DNA from: Desulfitibacter sp. BRH_c19
GTDB taxonomy: Bacteria > Bacillota > DSM-16504 > Desulfitibacterales > Desulfitibacteraceae
Reading direction: 5' to 3'
NCBI GenBank assembly: GCA_001515945.1
Contig: LOER01000036.1
Span: 62,001 to 126,000 of the forward strand
DNA: 64,000 bases
The notes under the pieces were generated by a model that made no database searches, was not told where the DNA came from, and saw only the letters and a list, made by a program, of their open reading frames with translations. Shown here piece after piece: positions 1 to 9,506 of this stretch. The translations under genes and the position numbers were made by a program. Positions within the stretch are counted from its first letter, which is position 1; each line of letters begins with the position of its first letter.

Positions 1-1
1 A

Positions 2-964
2 CCTACCTGTGAGGTGGACTTTTTTGGGGGTGAGCCATTATTAAACTGGGGAACAGTCAAAAAACTTGTTGAATATGGAAAAGAAAAGGCCGCTTTAAAA
101 AATAAGAGATTTAGATTCACATTAACAACCAATGGATTACTCTTAAACCCTGAAAAAGAGGAATTTTTAAATAGGGAAAATATAAGTGTTGTTTTGAGCA
201 TAGATGGTAGAAAAGAGATCCATGACAAAATGCGGCCAGTAACTTCTGGAGTTGGAAGCTATGATTTGATTTCACCGAAAATCAAATCACTAGTTAAATC
301 TCGTGATGAACAAAATTATTACGTAAGAGGTACCTTTACTAGAGAAAACATGGATTTTACAGAGGATGTGGCGTTTCTTGCAGATGAAGGATACTCTGAA
401 ATCTCTCTTGAGCCAGTTGTTGCTGATCCTTTAGAGGATTATGCATTTAAAGAAGAGGATAGATCTCAATTAAAAGATGAGTATAAAAAGCTAGTCAAAG
501 AATATCTAAAGAGGAAAGAACTGGGAAAGCCATTCAACTTCTTTCATTTTAATGTAGATTTGGAGAATGGACCATGTCTGCCAAAGAGAATTACTGGTTG
601 TGGTGCAGGGTTTCAGTACCTGGCAGTAACACCTGAAGGACAGCTTTATCCTTGCCACCAATTTGTTGGCAAAGAAGAATACTTACTGGGAGACTTATCT
701 CGAGGAATAGTAAATAAGGAGTTAGTTGAAAAATTCAAACAAGCTCATATTTACAATAAAGAATGCAAGGTGTGTTGGGCAAGATATCTTTGTAGTGGTG
801 GTTGCCATGCAAACGCTGTTAATCACAATGGATTAATTGAAAAACCCTATGAAATGGGATGTTTTTTACAGAAGGTTAGGTTAGAAGCAGCAATTTACTT
901 GTTTGTAAAGAAAAAGCAAGAATTATCATGTCAAGCGTTTTTGAAAATGTCCCAAAAAAATTGA
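2..964 (+). CDS. scfB: SCIFF peptide radical SAM maturase, 5' end missing
   Basis: This is the C-terminal two thirds of a radical SAM/SPASM enzyme that forms thioether crosslinks in the Cys-rich SCIFF peptide. The reading frame is already open at base 2 (Pro-Thr-Cys-Glu-Val-Asp-Phe-Phe-Gly-Gly-Glu-Pro), so the real start lies outside the window and the GTG at 14 is an internal valine codon. The GGEP motif, the CGAG motif, the Cys-His pair in YPCHQF and the SPASM cysteines (ECKVCWARYLCSGGC) are visible. The final ten or so residues (after about base 929) are unlike the family and are encoded by the end of an inserted IS element; a second copy of this 3' end at 12602-12820 shows a different ending. 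Function is probably retained, because only the extreme C-terminus changed, but that is inference. Confidence 0.85.
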   Translation, partial: PTCEVDFFGGEPLLNWGTVKKLVEYGKEKAALKNKRFRFTLTTNGLLLNPEKEEFLNRENISVVLSIDGRKEIHDKMRPVTSGVGSYDLISPKIKSLVKSRDEQNYYVRGTFTRENMDFTEDVAFLADEGYSEISLEPVVADPLEDYAFKEEDRSQLKDEYKKLVKEYLKRKELGKPFNFFHFNVDLENGPCLPKRITGCGAGFQYLAVTPEGQLYPCHQFVGKEEYLLGDLSRGIVNKELVEKFKQAHIYNKECKVCWARYLCSGGCHANAVNHNGLIEKPYEMGCFLQKVRLEAAIYLFVKKKQELSCQAFLKMSQKN

Positions 965-2503
965 AACATTAGCACCAAATTTTTAGATGGTGCTTAAGGA
1001 TTTTAACAGGCATGTTCTGTTCGGTCAGTTTGTGCATTTAGATGCTTCTCAAAAGAAACTTGCCTCCAAGGATGGCTCATAGGTGGAATATATCTTTTTT
1101 TGGGTTTTATATCTGTTGTTGGGAAATCAAAATTTCTAGAGATCTGTTCATGCTCAAGGATTTCATCCAATGAATAGACCTTATCCCCTACACAAGCAAA
1201 AAGGTTTCCATCAAAGGCTTTAACGACCAACAGGAGGTGCCCTTGTAATAATAAACAGGGTATCCATTAGAGTCTAAAGGTTTAAAATACTTCTTATTGA
1301 AGCGAATGCAGTGACCATTGTCAATCTTACGTGGTGCAAGAATAGCAAGTGTAAGATTAATTTTTTCATCATCTGGTTGTCTTTCGAACACAGATTTGCT
1401 ATCATCTATAGGTAGAGCGAACTTGGCATTATATTCTTTTATGTAGGAGTTTAAGAATATATTTGCTTGCTCCAGGGTTGTTGCGCCTGCCAATCTTAAT
1501 TCGAGAGGCAGGCGTGATTGTAGAGTTTGAAACATCCTTTCTACACGGCCTTTAGCCTGTGGAATACTGCTTGTTTTGATTTCGACACCTAGTTGCTTAC
1601 AAGCATAACCGAATTGTGTAAAAGTATCCTCTTCAATCGAAGGGGATTTTTTCTGCTTATACTCAAACACAGTACGTCTGTCTGTATAAAACATATAGGG
1701 TATACCGTAACCTTTTAAAATCTGGTGGAAGACATGATAATACCCGTTTAAGGTCTCCTGGCGATCAAAGTAAGCACCTACAATCATGCCGGTAGAATCA
1801 TCAACAGCGATGTGCAGCTGAGACTTGTGTAATCCAAACCAATGATGGAGGGAAGCATCCATTTGAAGTATTTCACCAAAGAAAGCACAACGGGGTCTTC
1901 TTGGATGAGCATCCTCAATAGCAAGGATATTCTCTGCAATTTTGGCTATTTCATTTTTAGAGAAAGCATTCTTCCTTTGTTCTTCTAGTTGGGCTCTAAC
2001 TCTTTTTCTAGTTTTGCGCGTAGCCTTGGGAGATAGTATGAATTCCTGCATTAGAATAGAGCGAAGTGCACTAGGTGAAATAGAAAGCTTCTCGTACTTT
2101 AACAATAGATCGGAAAAATGTGCAAAATTTGCATCTTGGTATTTTGTTCGATATAAGTCAATGATGTCTTGTTTGATTTCAGGGGAAATTGCATGAACAG
2201 GTTGCTTACCCTGATTACCATGTATAAAAAATTCCTTTCCTCTTGCTTTGTATCCTTGGATCATACGGTTGACATGCCTTATGCTACAATTCAACTTCAA
2301 CGCAGCACTCTTCTTATTACCATTTGTCTCTAATAACTTCTTAATTAATTTGTATTTATATTCTTCTGTCATGTTTAGATCTACCTTTCTGATAATGAAC
2401 ACCTCAATCCTAATAATCTTATGAGGTTTCATCATACATGAAATTTTATATTTGGGACATAATCAAAAGTGGTATACTAGGACATTATCAAAAATTGCTT
2501 TTT
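929..2503 (-). mobile_element. Insertion sequence, ISNCY/IS1202-like, inserted in the scfB 3' end
   Basis: The left end begins TGTCAAGCG at 929 and continues TTTTTGAAAATGTCCC. The right end, read inwards from about 2503, gives GCAATTTTTGATAATGTCC, an imperfect inverted copy of about 18 bases. A second GGACATAATCAAAA copy sits just inside the right end (about 2456), a subterminal repeat pattern common in this IS group. The element carries one transposase gene on the minus strand. The outermost bases of the right end (the expected TTGACA) are not recognisable, so the right boundary is approximate and the element may be decayed. Confidence 0.7.
1003..2372 (-). pseudogene. IS transposase with integrase core, frameshifted
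   Basis: The protein has an N-terminal helix-turn-helix (about residues 5-50) and an rve-type DDE core: QMDAS-HHW for the first Asp, YTDRR for the second and a Glu in AKGRVERMFQTLQ. It resembles transposases of the ISNCY/IS1202 group, which are usually a single protein of 430-480 residues. Here the frame breaks near base 1230: the minus-strand frame ending ...YYYKGTS continues in another frame as LLVVKAFDGNLFACVGDKVYS, consistent with loss of one base. The most likely start is the ATG at 2372, preceded by an AAAGG site. A programmed frameshift is less likely because no slippery heptamer is obvious. I treat the gene as inactive. Confidence 0.75.
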
Positions 2504-2564
2504 TCTCAATGATTATAGCATTTAACTGTTGACTTTTTGATAAAAACATTCTAAAATGGTTTTA

Positions 2565-2588
2565 TAATAGTAAAACGCTTTACTATTA
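2565..2588. promoter_or_regulatory. Perfect 10-bp inverted repeat over a TATAAT box (likely operator)
   Basis: TAATAGTAAA and TTTACTATTA flank a 4-base centre (ACGC). The left arm overlaps a TATAAT sequence at 2563-2568. It lies 60 bases upstream of the XRE-cupin regulator gene, so the simplest reading is an autoregulatory operator. No well-spaced -35 box is clear (TTGATA is 20 bases upstream). Confidence 0.55.
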
Positions 2589-2646
2589 ATAAATAATTTT
2601 GACAAAAGTGAATGAATTTAGTAAAAAATAGACAGGTGGTGTCATA

Positions 2647-3186
2647 ATGGACATTGGAAGTAGGTTAAGGAGATTCAGGAACGCTAAACAAATGAGATTA
2701 TCAGATTTATCAGAAAAGGTTGGCTTGTCTGTTTCTTATTTAAGTCAAATAGAGAATGGAAGAGAGAGTATCTCTATATCAAAGTTGCAGCAAATAGCAA
2801 GTGCTTTGGATACAAAAGTGGCTGATCTGATCAGTACGCCGGATGAAGCTGATTATTGTATCATTAAGCATAAAGACCGTAAGTACTATTCTGATAGTAA
2901 TAATGGAATTAAAGAGGCACCATTATTTCCGTATAATGATTGTCAATTAGAGACAACTATAATAGAGATATCACCAAAAACAAGTATTCCAACTGCTTCT
3001 CGCCATGCAGGCGAAGAGTATACCTTTGTGATTGAAGGTTCAATACGTATATGGCTAGATAATCAGAGTTTTGATTTGGAAAAAGGAGATATTATATATT
3101 ACAAATCTGATTTAGGTCATCGCTGGGAAAACTATACAAATAAACAAAGCACATTACTTGTGACTAATACCCCAAAGACGTTTTAA
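2647..3186 (+). CDS. XRE-family regulator with C-terminal cupin domain
   Basis: A 179-residue transcription regulator. Residues about 5-60 form a classic helix-turn-helix of the XRE type (LSDLSEKVGLSVSYLSQIENG). Residues about 100-175 are a small cupin barrel (HAGEEYTFVIEG ... GDIIYYKSDLGHRWEN), which in this family usually senses a small ligand. The ATG at 2647 follows an AGGTGG site. It is the first gene of the island that carries a BMP-type transporter and three amidohydrolases, all on the same strand, so it probably controls them in response to the transported compound. Similar regulators elsewhere (PuuR-like) control amine and amino-acid catabolism; the ligand here is unknown. Confidence 0.9.
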   Translation: MDIGSRLRRFRNAKQMRLSDLSEKVGLSVSYLSQIENGRESISISKLQQIASALDTKVADLISTPDEADYCIIKHKDRKYYSDSNNGIKEAPLFPYNDCQLETTIIEISPKTSIPTASRHAGEEYTFVIEGSIRIWLDNQSFDLEKGDIIYYKSDLGHRWENYTNKQSTLLVTNTPKTF

Positions 3187-3346
3187 ATTAAAGATTTAAA
3201 ATAGCGCCTAAATATTCATAATATTTTAAACAATAGAAATTTTGACATAAAGCGTAGAAATTCAAGGATTATAAAATAGGGGGAGGGAAGAATAGTTTCT
3301 ATTTAGGGATTAACGATGAGGAGTAAATAAAAAAGGGGGACTTGCA

Positions 3347-4405
3347 ATGCAAAACAAGTTTATTAAGGTTTCAATATGTGCATTTATCTCTATGTGCATA
3401 TTAGCATTGATGTTTGGTTGTGGAGGAAATGATAATGGACAAGAAGTAGATCCGGAAAATCAAAGTAATGATCCTCAAGACACAATGAAAATTGCATTAC
3501 TTCTTCCTGGGGCGATAAGTGATGGTGGATGGAATGCTAGTGCTTATGAAGGATTGATGGAGCTTAAGGATGAAGGATATGAAGTTTCTTTTACAGAGAG
3601 TGTACCCGTTCCAAATATTGAAGAAATATTTAGAAACTATGCTGAACAAGATTACGATTTAATAATTGGACATGGTTTTGAATTTGGAGACCCTGCTTTA
3701 CGTGTTGCACCAAATTTTCCAGAATCAAATTTCTTTGTTAGTGGTAAAACACCACCTAATGCTCAAATAGAACCCAATGTTGGATTTATTGATCAAAAGG
3801 AATATGAAGGTGCATATTTAGCTGGGGTTTTAGCTGGACTAATGACTGAAACAAATAAAATTGGTTATGTTGGGGGCATGGAAATACCTCCTCAGCTAGC
3901 TAATTTAGCAGCTTTTACAAAGGGTGCTCAATCAGTTAATGAAGAAGTAGAGATATTGGGTGTAATAACAGGAACATTTGAAGATCCAGCAAAGGGAAAA
4001 GAAGCAGCAATAGCCCAGATAGATAATGGTGCAGATATTATTTGTCAAACTGCGGATAGTACAGGTATGGGAGCAATAGAAGCTGCAAAAGAAAAAGGCG
4101 TTTACTTGATAGGCTATGGTGGAGACCAATATGAAATGGCGCCAGACTTGATGCTGACTAGCATCATTGTTAGTATACCTATTGCTATAGAAATGCAAGT
4201 TGAGAGAATTAAAGATGGTACTTTTGGAGGAGTATGGATTGCAGGTATTGCTGAAGGCATAACCGACATAGCCCCGTATCATAATCTTGAGGATAAAATA
4301 CCTGAGGAAGTAAAACAAAAAGTTATGGAAGTTAGAGAGCAAATAATTAGCGGAGAATTTGAAGTTCCAGAAATCTATGAAAGAATAGATTCCAAGTTAC
4401 AGTAA
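3347..4405 (+). CDS. BMP/PnrA-family substrate-binding lipoprotein of an ABC importer
   Basis: A 352-residue extracytoplasmic solute-binding protein. The first 25 residues form a lipoprotein signal peptide ending in the lipobox LMFGC, with Cys25 as the lipid anchor. The rest matches the basic membrane protein (BMP) family, including IGYVGGMEIP, the aromatic and acidic ligand pocket regions, and a C-terminal AIEMQVERIKDGTFGG segment. BMP proteins with two LivM-like permeases usually carry nucleosides or other purine-like compounds. The ATG follows an AAGGGGGA site. Downstream lie the ATPase and permeases of the same transporter, separated by a terminator-like hairpin. Given the neighbouring deaminases, a purine-like or cyclic amide substrate is likely; this is inference. 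Confidence 0.9.
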   Translation: MQNKFIKVSICAFISMCILALMFGCGGNDNGQEVDPENQSNDPQDTMKIALLLPGAISDGGWNASAYEGLMELKDEGYEVSFTESVPVPNIEEIFRNYAEQDYDLIIGHGFEFGDPALRVAPNFPESNFFVSGKTPPNAQIEPNVGFIDQKEYEGAYLAGVLAGLMTETNKIGYVGGMEIPPQLANLAAFTKGAQSVNEEVEILGVITGTFEDPAKGKEAAIAQIDNGADIICQTADSTGMGAIEAAKEKGVYLIGYGGDQYEMAPDLMLTSIIVSIPIAIEMQVERIKDGTFGGVWIAGIAEGITDIAPYHNLEDKIPEEVKQKVMEVREQIISGEFEVPEIYERIDSKLQ

Positions 4406-4416
4406 ATCTACTAAAA

Positions 4417-4446
4417 ACGGGGAGGATTTCCCCTCCTCGTTTTTTA
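4417..4446 (+). terminator. Intra-operon terminator or attenuator
   Basis: A GC-rich stem (CGGGGAGG paired with CCTCCTCG, one G-T pair) is followed by six T residues, directly after the binding-protein stop codon and before the ATPase gene. Its position suggests that much transcription stops after the lipoprotein gene, giving more binding protein than membrane components. Confidence 0.75.
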
Positions 4447-4463
4447 ATAACGGGGTGTGTGTT

Positions 4464-5993
4464 ATGCCTATAAAGCTAAAAATGTCAGAAATAACAAAAA
4501 CCTTTGGGAACTTCAATGCGAATGATAATATCAACCTGGAAGTAGAAGAAGGGGAAATACACGCTATTCTAGGAGAAAATGGTGCTGGTAAAAGCACATT
4601 AATGAATATCTTATATGGCCTGTATAAGCCTACAAAGGGTCAAATTTTCTTAGGAAATAAAGAGGTGTCAATTGATACTCCGCTAAAGGCAATTAATTTA
4701 GGCATAGGGATGATTCATCAGCATTTTATGCTAATATCACCCTTTACTGTTACTGAAAATATAATTCTTGGTTTGAAGTCAGAGCAAGAACCATTTTTGG
4801 ATTTAGAGGGTGCTAAAAAGAGGATTAATATGATAGCACAAAAGCATGGTTTAGTTGTAGACCCAGACGCTATAATTAGCAGTTTGCCAGTAGGTTTGCA
4901 ACAAAGAGTAGAAATTCTTAAGGCCCTTTATAGGGAGGCGGACTTACTAATACTCGATGAACCAACTGGAGTGCTTACACCTCAAGAAACTGTTGAACTT
5001 TTTGAAACACTAAAATCATTGGCAAAAAAAGGGCATTCAATAATTTTTATTTCTCATAAACTTAATGAGGTTTTGGAAATTAGTGATAGAATATCGGTGC
5101 TGAGAAGGGGCAAAAAAGTAGCTACAGTAAATACCGATGAAGTATCAAAAAAAGAATTAGCTAAATTAATGGTTGGCAGAGAAGTAGTCTTTACCGTGGA
5201 AAAAGAAGATAAGGAGCCTGGTAAGACCATATTAGAGCTAAAAAAATTAAATGTTCAGGGACGTAGGCTGGTATCTTCATTGAAAAATGTTAGCTTTTGC
5301 ATCAAAGAAGGGGAAATTTTAGGAGTTGCAGGAATTGATGGAAACGGTCAAACAGAATTAATTGAGGCTATCTCCGGTCTAAGAAAAGTAGAATCTGGAG
5401 AAATTCTCTTAGACAATGTTAATATTGCCAATAAAACACCTGCAGAAATTTTTAAGAAAAAAGTATGTTTAGTGCCTGAAGATCGTAAAGAAGTAGGGTC
5501 AGTAAAGAAGTTTAATATACCAGATAATGCGGTACTTAGAAATCATTGTGAGAAGCCATATTTGAAAAACTACTTTCTAGATTATAAAGAGATTAATAAA
5601 CATACTGATAAATTAATTGAGAAATATGACATTAGAACAGCTGGAAGGCAAATTGAGGCTAGTTTACTTTCAGGAGGAAACTTACAGAAATTAATATTGG
5701 CAAGAGAAATAAGTGTTGGACCGAAAGTATTACTTGCAATGCATCCAACTAGAGGACTTGATGTTGGAGCTATTGAGTTTATACACAAACAGCTTTGCAT
5801 TGAAAGGCAAAAAGGTACTGCAATCATCCTAGTCTCAACTGAATTGGAGGAAATATTAAGTTTATCAGATAGGGTTTTAGTATTAAATAGTGGGGAAATA
5901 GCTGGAATTTTAAGCCAAAAAGACGCAACTAAAGAAATTATTGGAGAATTAATGTGCTTTTGCAAACAAGATGCTTACTGTGAGGTGAAATAA
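4464..5993 (+). CDS. ABC transporter ATPase with two nucleotide-binding domains (nucleoside-type)
   Basis: A sugar/nucleoside-type ATPase with tandem ATP-binding domains, like YufO/NupO. Domain 1 has Walker A GENGAGKST (about residues 37-45), a degenerate signature (SLPVGLQQRVEIL) and Walker B LLILDEPTG. Domain 2 has a degenerate Walker A (GIDGNGQTE), the signature LLSGGNLQK and a Walker B-like VLLAMHPTRGLD, typical of this family where the second site is modified. The ATG at 4464, nine bases after a GGGG site, is preferred over the upstream GTG. The stop codon overlaps the next start (TAATG), so it is translationally coupled to the first permease. Confidence 0.92.
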   Translation: MPIKLKMSEITKTFGNFNANDNINLEVEEGEIHAILGENGAGKSTLMNILYGLYKPTKGQIFLGNKEVSIDTPLKAINLGIGMIHQHFMLISPFTVTENIILGLKSEQEPFLDLEGAKKRINMIAQKHGLVVDPDAIISSLPVGLQQRVEILKALYREADLLILDEPTGVLTPQETVELFETLKSLAKKGHSIIFISHKLNEVLEISDRISVLRRGKKVATVNTDEVSKKELAKLMVGREVVFTVEKEDKEPGKTILELKKLNVQGRRLVSSLKNVSFCIKEGEILGVAGIDGNGQTELIEAISGLRKVESGEILLDNVNIANKTPAEIFKKKVCLVPEDRKEVGSVKKFNIPDNAVLRNHCEKPYLKNYFLDYKEINKHTDKLIEKYDIRTAGRQIEASLLSGGNLQKLILAREISVGPKVLLAMHPTRGLDVGAIEFIHKQLCIERQKGTAIILVSTELEEILSLSDRVLVLNSGEIAGILSQKDATKEIIGELMCFCKQDAYCEVK

Positions 5994-7117
5994 TGGAGAA
6001 TGGATTTGAGTTACTAAAAGGCTATTTTAGAAAATATCAATTAGATTTAACTATTATCATTCTAGCTATCATTTTAGCCTTCATAGTAAGTGGAATTTTC
6101 ATTGCATTTTTTGGGGCTAACCCATTTCTTGCTTTTTATTCGATGGGTAAAGGAGTTTTTGGAAGGGTAAATGGTATAGCGGAGATGATGGTAAAGGCAA
6201 CACCCTTACTTATAATTGCCCTTGGTGTGGCTATTGCCTTTAAAGGAGGATTGATAAACCTTGGTGGTGATGGGCAGTTTCATATGGGTGCCCTTGCGGC
6301 AACCTGGGTAGCCACTACTTTTATAGGCATTCCTCTTGTTTTACATATTATATTGATATTATTATCAGCTGCTATGGCAGGTGGTATATGGGGAGGAATT
6401 GCTGGATTTTTGAAGGCTAAACTTGGTACGAATGAAGTTATTATGACAATAATGATGAATTTTGTAGCACTTTACTTTATGAGCTATCTGGTGTATGGAC
6501 CACTAAAGGAGCCGGGGGCCTTTATTCCTCAAAGTAAACTGATTGCTTCTTCATTGAGATTATTTCCTATAATACCTAACACAAGGGCACATTTTGGAAT
6601 AGTAATCGCTATTGTACTTGCAGTTGTTGCATTTATTTTTATTTCCAAAACAGTCTGGGGATATAGAATTAATGCTGTAGGTTATTCCCCGAAGGCAGCA
6701 AATTACGCAGGCATAAATACAAAATTTTATACAACTCTAATACTGGCTTTGAGTGGTGCTTTTGCCGGATTGGCCGGAATGGTTGAGGTATTTGGTATAC
6801 ATTTTAGACTCCTTGATGGAATAAACCCCAGTTTTGGCTTTACTGCAATTGTTGTTGCACTTTTAGGTCGATTACATCCATTGGGTATTATTATAGCGAG
6901 TCTTTTTATGGGAGCTCTTACTGTAGGAGCCAATTCAATGCAGGTAACTATGGAAGTTCCAGTTTCAATTGTTTATATAATACAAAGCTTAGTTATTTTG
7001 TTCATGTTAATAGGTTTCAGCTTAAAACCCAAATTAGCATATCCTAAAAATGGAAAAATAATTAGTTCTTTGTTAGGGGTTAAGAAAGAAGGTGTCCGTG
7101 ATGAGCACCATATTTAA
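5993..7117 (+). CDS. ABC transporter permease 1 (nucleoside type, YufP-like)
   Basis: A 374-residue inner-membrane permease of the LivM/BPD_transp_2 class with about nine hydrophobic segments. The first transmembrane segment is at about residues 20-42, and motifs such as GEMM-KATPLLIIALGVAIAFK and NLGGDGQFHMGAL are characteristic of nucleoside-type systems paired with BMP lipoproteins. The start overlaps the ATPase stop by one base. It forms the translocation pore with the next gene product. The C-terminus overlaps the second permease start by 17 bases. Confidence 0.9.
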   Translation: MENGFELLKGYFRKYQLDLTIIILAIILAFIVSGIFIAFFGANPFLAFYSMGKGVFGRVNGIAEMMVKATPLLIIALGVAIAFKGGLINLGGDGQFHMGALAATWVATTFIGIPLVLHIILILLSAAMAGGIWGGIAGFLKAKLGTNEVIMTIMMNFVALYFMSYLVYGPLKEPGAFIPQSKLIASSLRLFPIIPNTRAHFGIVIAIVLAVVAFIFISKTVWGYRINAVGYSPKAANYAGINTKFYTTLILALSGAFAGLAGMVEVFGIHFRLLDGINPSFGFTAIVVALLGRLHPLGIIIASLFMGALTVGANSMQVTMEVPVSIVYIIQSLVILFMLIGFSLKPKLAYPKNGKIISSLLGVKKEGVRDEHHI

Positions 7118-8042
7118 TGAGATTTTTATAGTTACATTAATTGCAGCAAGTATAAGGATGGCTATTCCATTACTTTTGGCAGCAACGGGAGAGCTCATAG
7201 CAGAACGTTCGGGAGTTGTAAATATTAGCCTTGAGGGACAAATGTTAGTAGGTGCTTTCTTTGGATTTATAGGCACTTATTTTACAGGAAGCTTAATGTT
7301 TGGGGCTATGGTCGGTACAATATCAGGTGTTTTAATGTCTCTAGTTCTCAATTATATGTGTGTCACCTTAAAAACTGATCAAATTATTGTAGGAATCACT
7401 CTTAATATTTTCGCATTAGGTATTACCAGTTACTTCTATAGAGTTATTTTTGGTATAACTACAACGCCTCCTAGTGTTGCCATTTATAAGAATATATCGA
7501 TTCCATTTTTAAGTAAAATTCCATATTTAGGACCAATAGTTTTTGAACAAAGTATAATTGTTTATTTAAGTATTCTTATTGTTATTGTTGTTAATATTAT
7601 GCTATTTAAAACTAGCTTAGGCTTAAAAATTAGAGCAGCTGGAGAGTATCCAAGGGCAGCTGAAACAATGGGAGTTAATATAAATAAATTAAGATATCTA
7701 TCTGTAATGCTATGTGGTGCTTTAGCTGGATTAGGTGGATCTTATCTCTCATTAGGTATCCTAGGTAGATTTGTTGATAATCTATCTGCTGGAAGAGGTT
7801 TTATTGCTTTAGCAATAGTCATTTTTGGGAAATGGAGCCCATATAAAGTGTTGGGAGCTGCGTTGCTGTTTGGATTTGCAGATGCTTTGCAACTAAGATT
7901 ACAAGCTTTGGGTGTACAGCTTCCATACCAGTTTATGTTGATGTTTCCATATGCGATTACTATTATAGCTATGATTGTTACTGGTAAGAATTCAAAAGCT
8001 CCTCAAGCTTTAAGTGTCCCATATGATAGAGAAAAATTGTAA
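7101..8042 (+). CDS. ABC transporter permease 2 (nucleoside type, YufQ-like)
   Basis: The second permease, about 313 residues and eight or so membrane spans. Recognisable motifs are AATGELIAERSGVVNISLEGQ near the N-terminus and the conserved ALAIVIFGKWSP segment. The ATG at 7101 is chosen because a GAAGG site precedes it and the upstream GTG codons are poorly spaced. The gene overlaps the end of permease 1. The gene order lipoprotein-ATPase-permease-permease is that of bacterial nucleoside importers. Confidence 0.9.
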   Translation: MSTIFNEIFIVTLIAASIRMAIPLLLAATGELIAERSGVVNISLEGQMLVGAFFGFIGTYFTGSLMFGAMVGTISGVLMSLVLNYMCVTLKTDQIIVGITLNIFALGITSYFYRVIFGITTTPPSVAIYKNISIPFLSKIPYLGPIVFEQSIIVYLSILIVIVVNIMLFKTSLGLKIRAAGEYPRAAETMGVNINKLRYLSVMLCGALAGLGGSYLSLGILGRFVDNLSAGRGFIALAIVIFGKWSPYKVLGAALLFGFADALQLRLQALGVQLPYQFMLMFPYAITIIAMIVTGKNSKAPQALSVPYDREKL

Positions 8043-8136
8043 TAAAAGGAGGGCGTAATATTCCATTATTCTTAATAAAAGTTTGTTAATTAACAATTAA
8101 AGAAACTCAAAAAATATTAAAAGGGGGAATTTGTTC

Positions 8137-9378
8137 ATGGGAAACTTGGTTATTAAAAATATAGACAAGATTGTAAGCGGAGATTTTAATAAGGGAATTA
8201 TTGAAGGTGCTGACACTATTGTATGTAGGGATGGAAAGATATCACAAATTGGTAAAGAGTCTGAAGTTGATACTAGCGGTATTGACACAGTAGTAGATGC
8301 AAATCAACAAATAGCTATACCAGGTCTAATTGATGCTCACCTCCATAATACATTGGATGACTATGCTCCTCAAAGGCAGGCAGTAGGCTGTTATGGAGAT
8401 GCTTTATTATACGGTACAACAACAATGATATCAGAAGGAGAACAAGGTCCAGGTTGGCCGCGTTTTTATAATGATGCCATTGGGTGTAAAGCAGCGGCAA
8501 TCCTAGCTAAGAGAGTGTTTGATAAATTCAGACCAGGCGGAAATCTTAAAATGCATGGTGGTGCACTTGTATTAGTTGATGGATTAACAGAACAAGATTT
8601 TAAAGAAATGCATGAAGCTGGTGTATGGATCATAGCAGAAATTGGTGGAGGAGGATTATCTGATCCTGAGGTAGTAAAACCTATGGTTGAATGGGCAAGA
8701 AAATATGGTTTTTTTGTTTCATGTCACCTAGCCCCTCCTTCAATCCCTGGCTCTTCCTGGGTAACATCTGAAGCTATTTTGGACATTAAACCTGATAAAA
8801 TAGCGCACTTTAATGGGGGTTCAACCGGGGTTGCATTTGAACATATTCAAAAACTGATTGAAGAAAGTGATGCTGGATTGGAATTAGTTGTTAACGGAAA
8901 CTTTGTTAATTTTAATAAAGTATTGCAAATATTAAAGGAAAGAAATGAGTTGGACAGAGTAATTCTAGGAAGCGATGCTCCTACCGGGCAATCTTCCTTG
9001 CAAGGAGCAATCAATTTGGCAATTGTTAAAGCATCATCGCTGAATGATATTGCCCCTGAAAAGGTTATTGCAATGGCTACAGGCAATACCGCAGACTTAT
9101 ATAAACTAAACAAAGGAAAAATTGAAGTAGGTAGAGAGGCAGATATCGTTATAATAGATCATCCACCAGGATCAGTAGGAAAAGATGCATTAGAAGCTAT
9201 ACAAACAGGAGATCCATTTGGATGCTCATTGGTAGTTGTTGACGGCATAATATCTGGATTTAGAGGTAAGGATGGAAGACCAGTCGCGAGATATTGTAGT
9301 ATAAATGGAGTAGAAGAAAGGCTTAATAGTATAACAGAACATTTATTCTTCCCACCATATCCTGCAAGACATAATTAA
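8137..9378 (+). CDS. Enamidase-like metal-dependent amidohydrolase
   Basis: A cytoplasmic amidohydrolase-superfamily enzyme of about 413 residues. Along its length it closely recalls enamidase (6-oxo-1,4,5,6-tetrahydronicotinate hydrolase) of the nicotinate-fermenting Eubacterium barkeri: KNIDKIVSGD at the start, LKMHGGALVLVDGLTEQDF, VWIIAEIGGGG, SIPGSSWVTSEAI and LGSDAPTGQ. Metal-ligand candidates are the His-x-His of DAHLHN, the Glu in VWIIAEIG, the His in SCHLAP, the His in IAHFNGG and the Asp in GSDAP. The ATG at 8137 follows a GGGGG site. No other nicotinate-fermentation gene is nearby, so the substrate is probably a different cyclic amide or enamide that enters through the adjacent importer. 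The family match is by memory of motifs and needs an alignment. Confidence 0.82.
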   Translation: MGNLVIKNIDKIVSGDFNKGIIEGADTIVCRDGKISQIGKESEVDTSGIDTVVDANQQIAIPGLIDAHLHNTLDDYAPQRQAVGCYGDALLYGTTTMISEGEQGPGWPRFYNDAIGCKAAAILAKRVFDKFRPGGNLKMHGGALVLVDGLTEQDFKEMHEAGVWIIAEIGGGGLSDPEVVKPMVEWARKYGFFVSCHLAPPSIPGSSWVTSEAILDIKPDKIAHFNGGSTGVAFEHIQKLIEESDAGLELVVNGNFVNFNKVLQILKERNELDRVILGSDAPTGQSSLQGAINLAIVKASSLNDIAPEKVIAMATGNTADLYKLNKGKIEVGREADIVIIDHPPGSVGKDALEAIQTGDPFGCSLVVVDGIISGFRGKDGRPVARYCSINGVEERLNSITEHLFFPPYPARHN

Positions 9379-9390
9379 AAAATGACTAAC

Positions 9391-9426
9391 ATATAGTGAA
9401 GGAGCTAGCTTGCTTCTTCACTATAT
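9391..9426. other. 11-bp hairpin between the two amidohydrolase genes
   Basis: ATATAGTGAAG and CTTCACTATAT are perfect inverted arms; three more pairs (AGC with GCT) extend the stem inwards. There is no T-run, so it is not a standard terminator; it may be an mRNA processing or stability element or a regulator binding site ahead of the second enzyme gene. Confidence 0.5.
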
Positions 9427-9506
9427 TAACGAATTGAGGGATACTTAAATTATCTGTTTAATAGGGTTAACTTGCGGCCCTAACAACAAAATGAGAGGTG
9501 TTAGAT

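Noticed and set aside
1942-2196. Plus-strand frame within the transposase
   Set aside because: Antisense shadow of the transposase coding sequence with no ribosome site.
3932-4342. Minus-strand frame of 136 codons inside the lipoprotein gene
   Set aside because: No ribosome site, odd residue composition, and fully inside a well-supported gene on the other strand; a shadow frame. The same applies to the frames at 60707-61246, 30519-30917 and 61976-62341.
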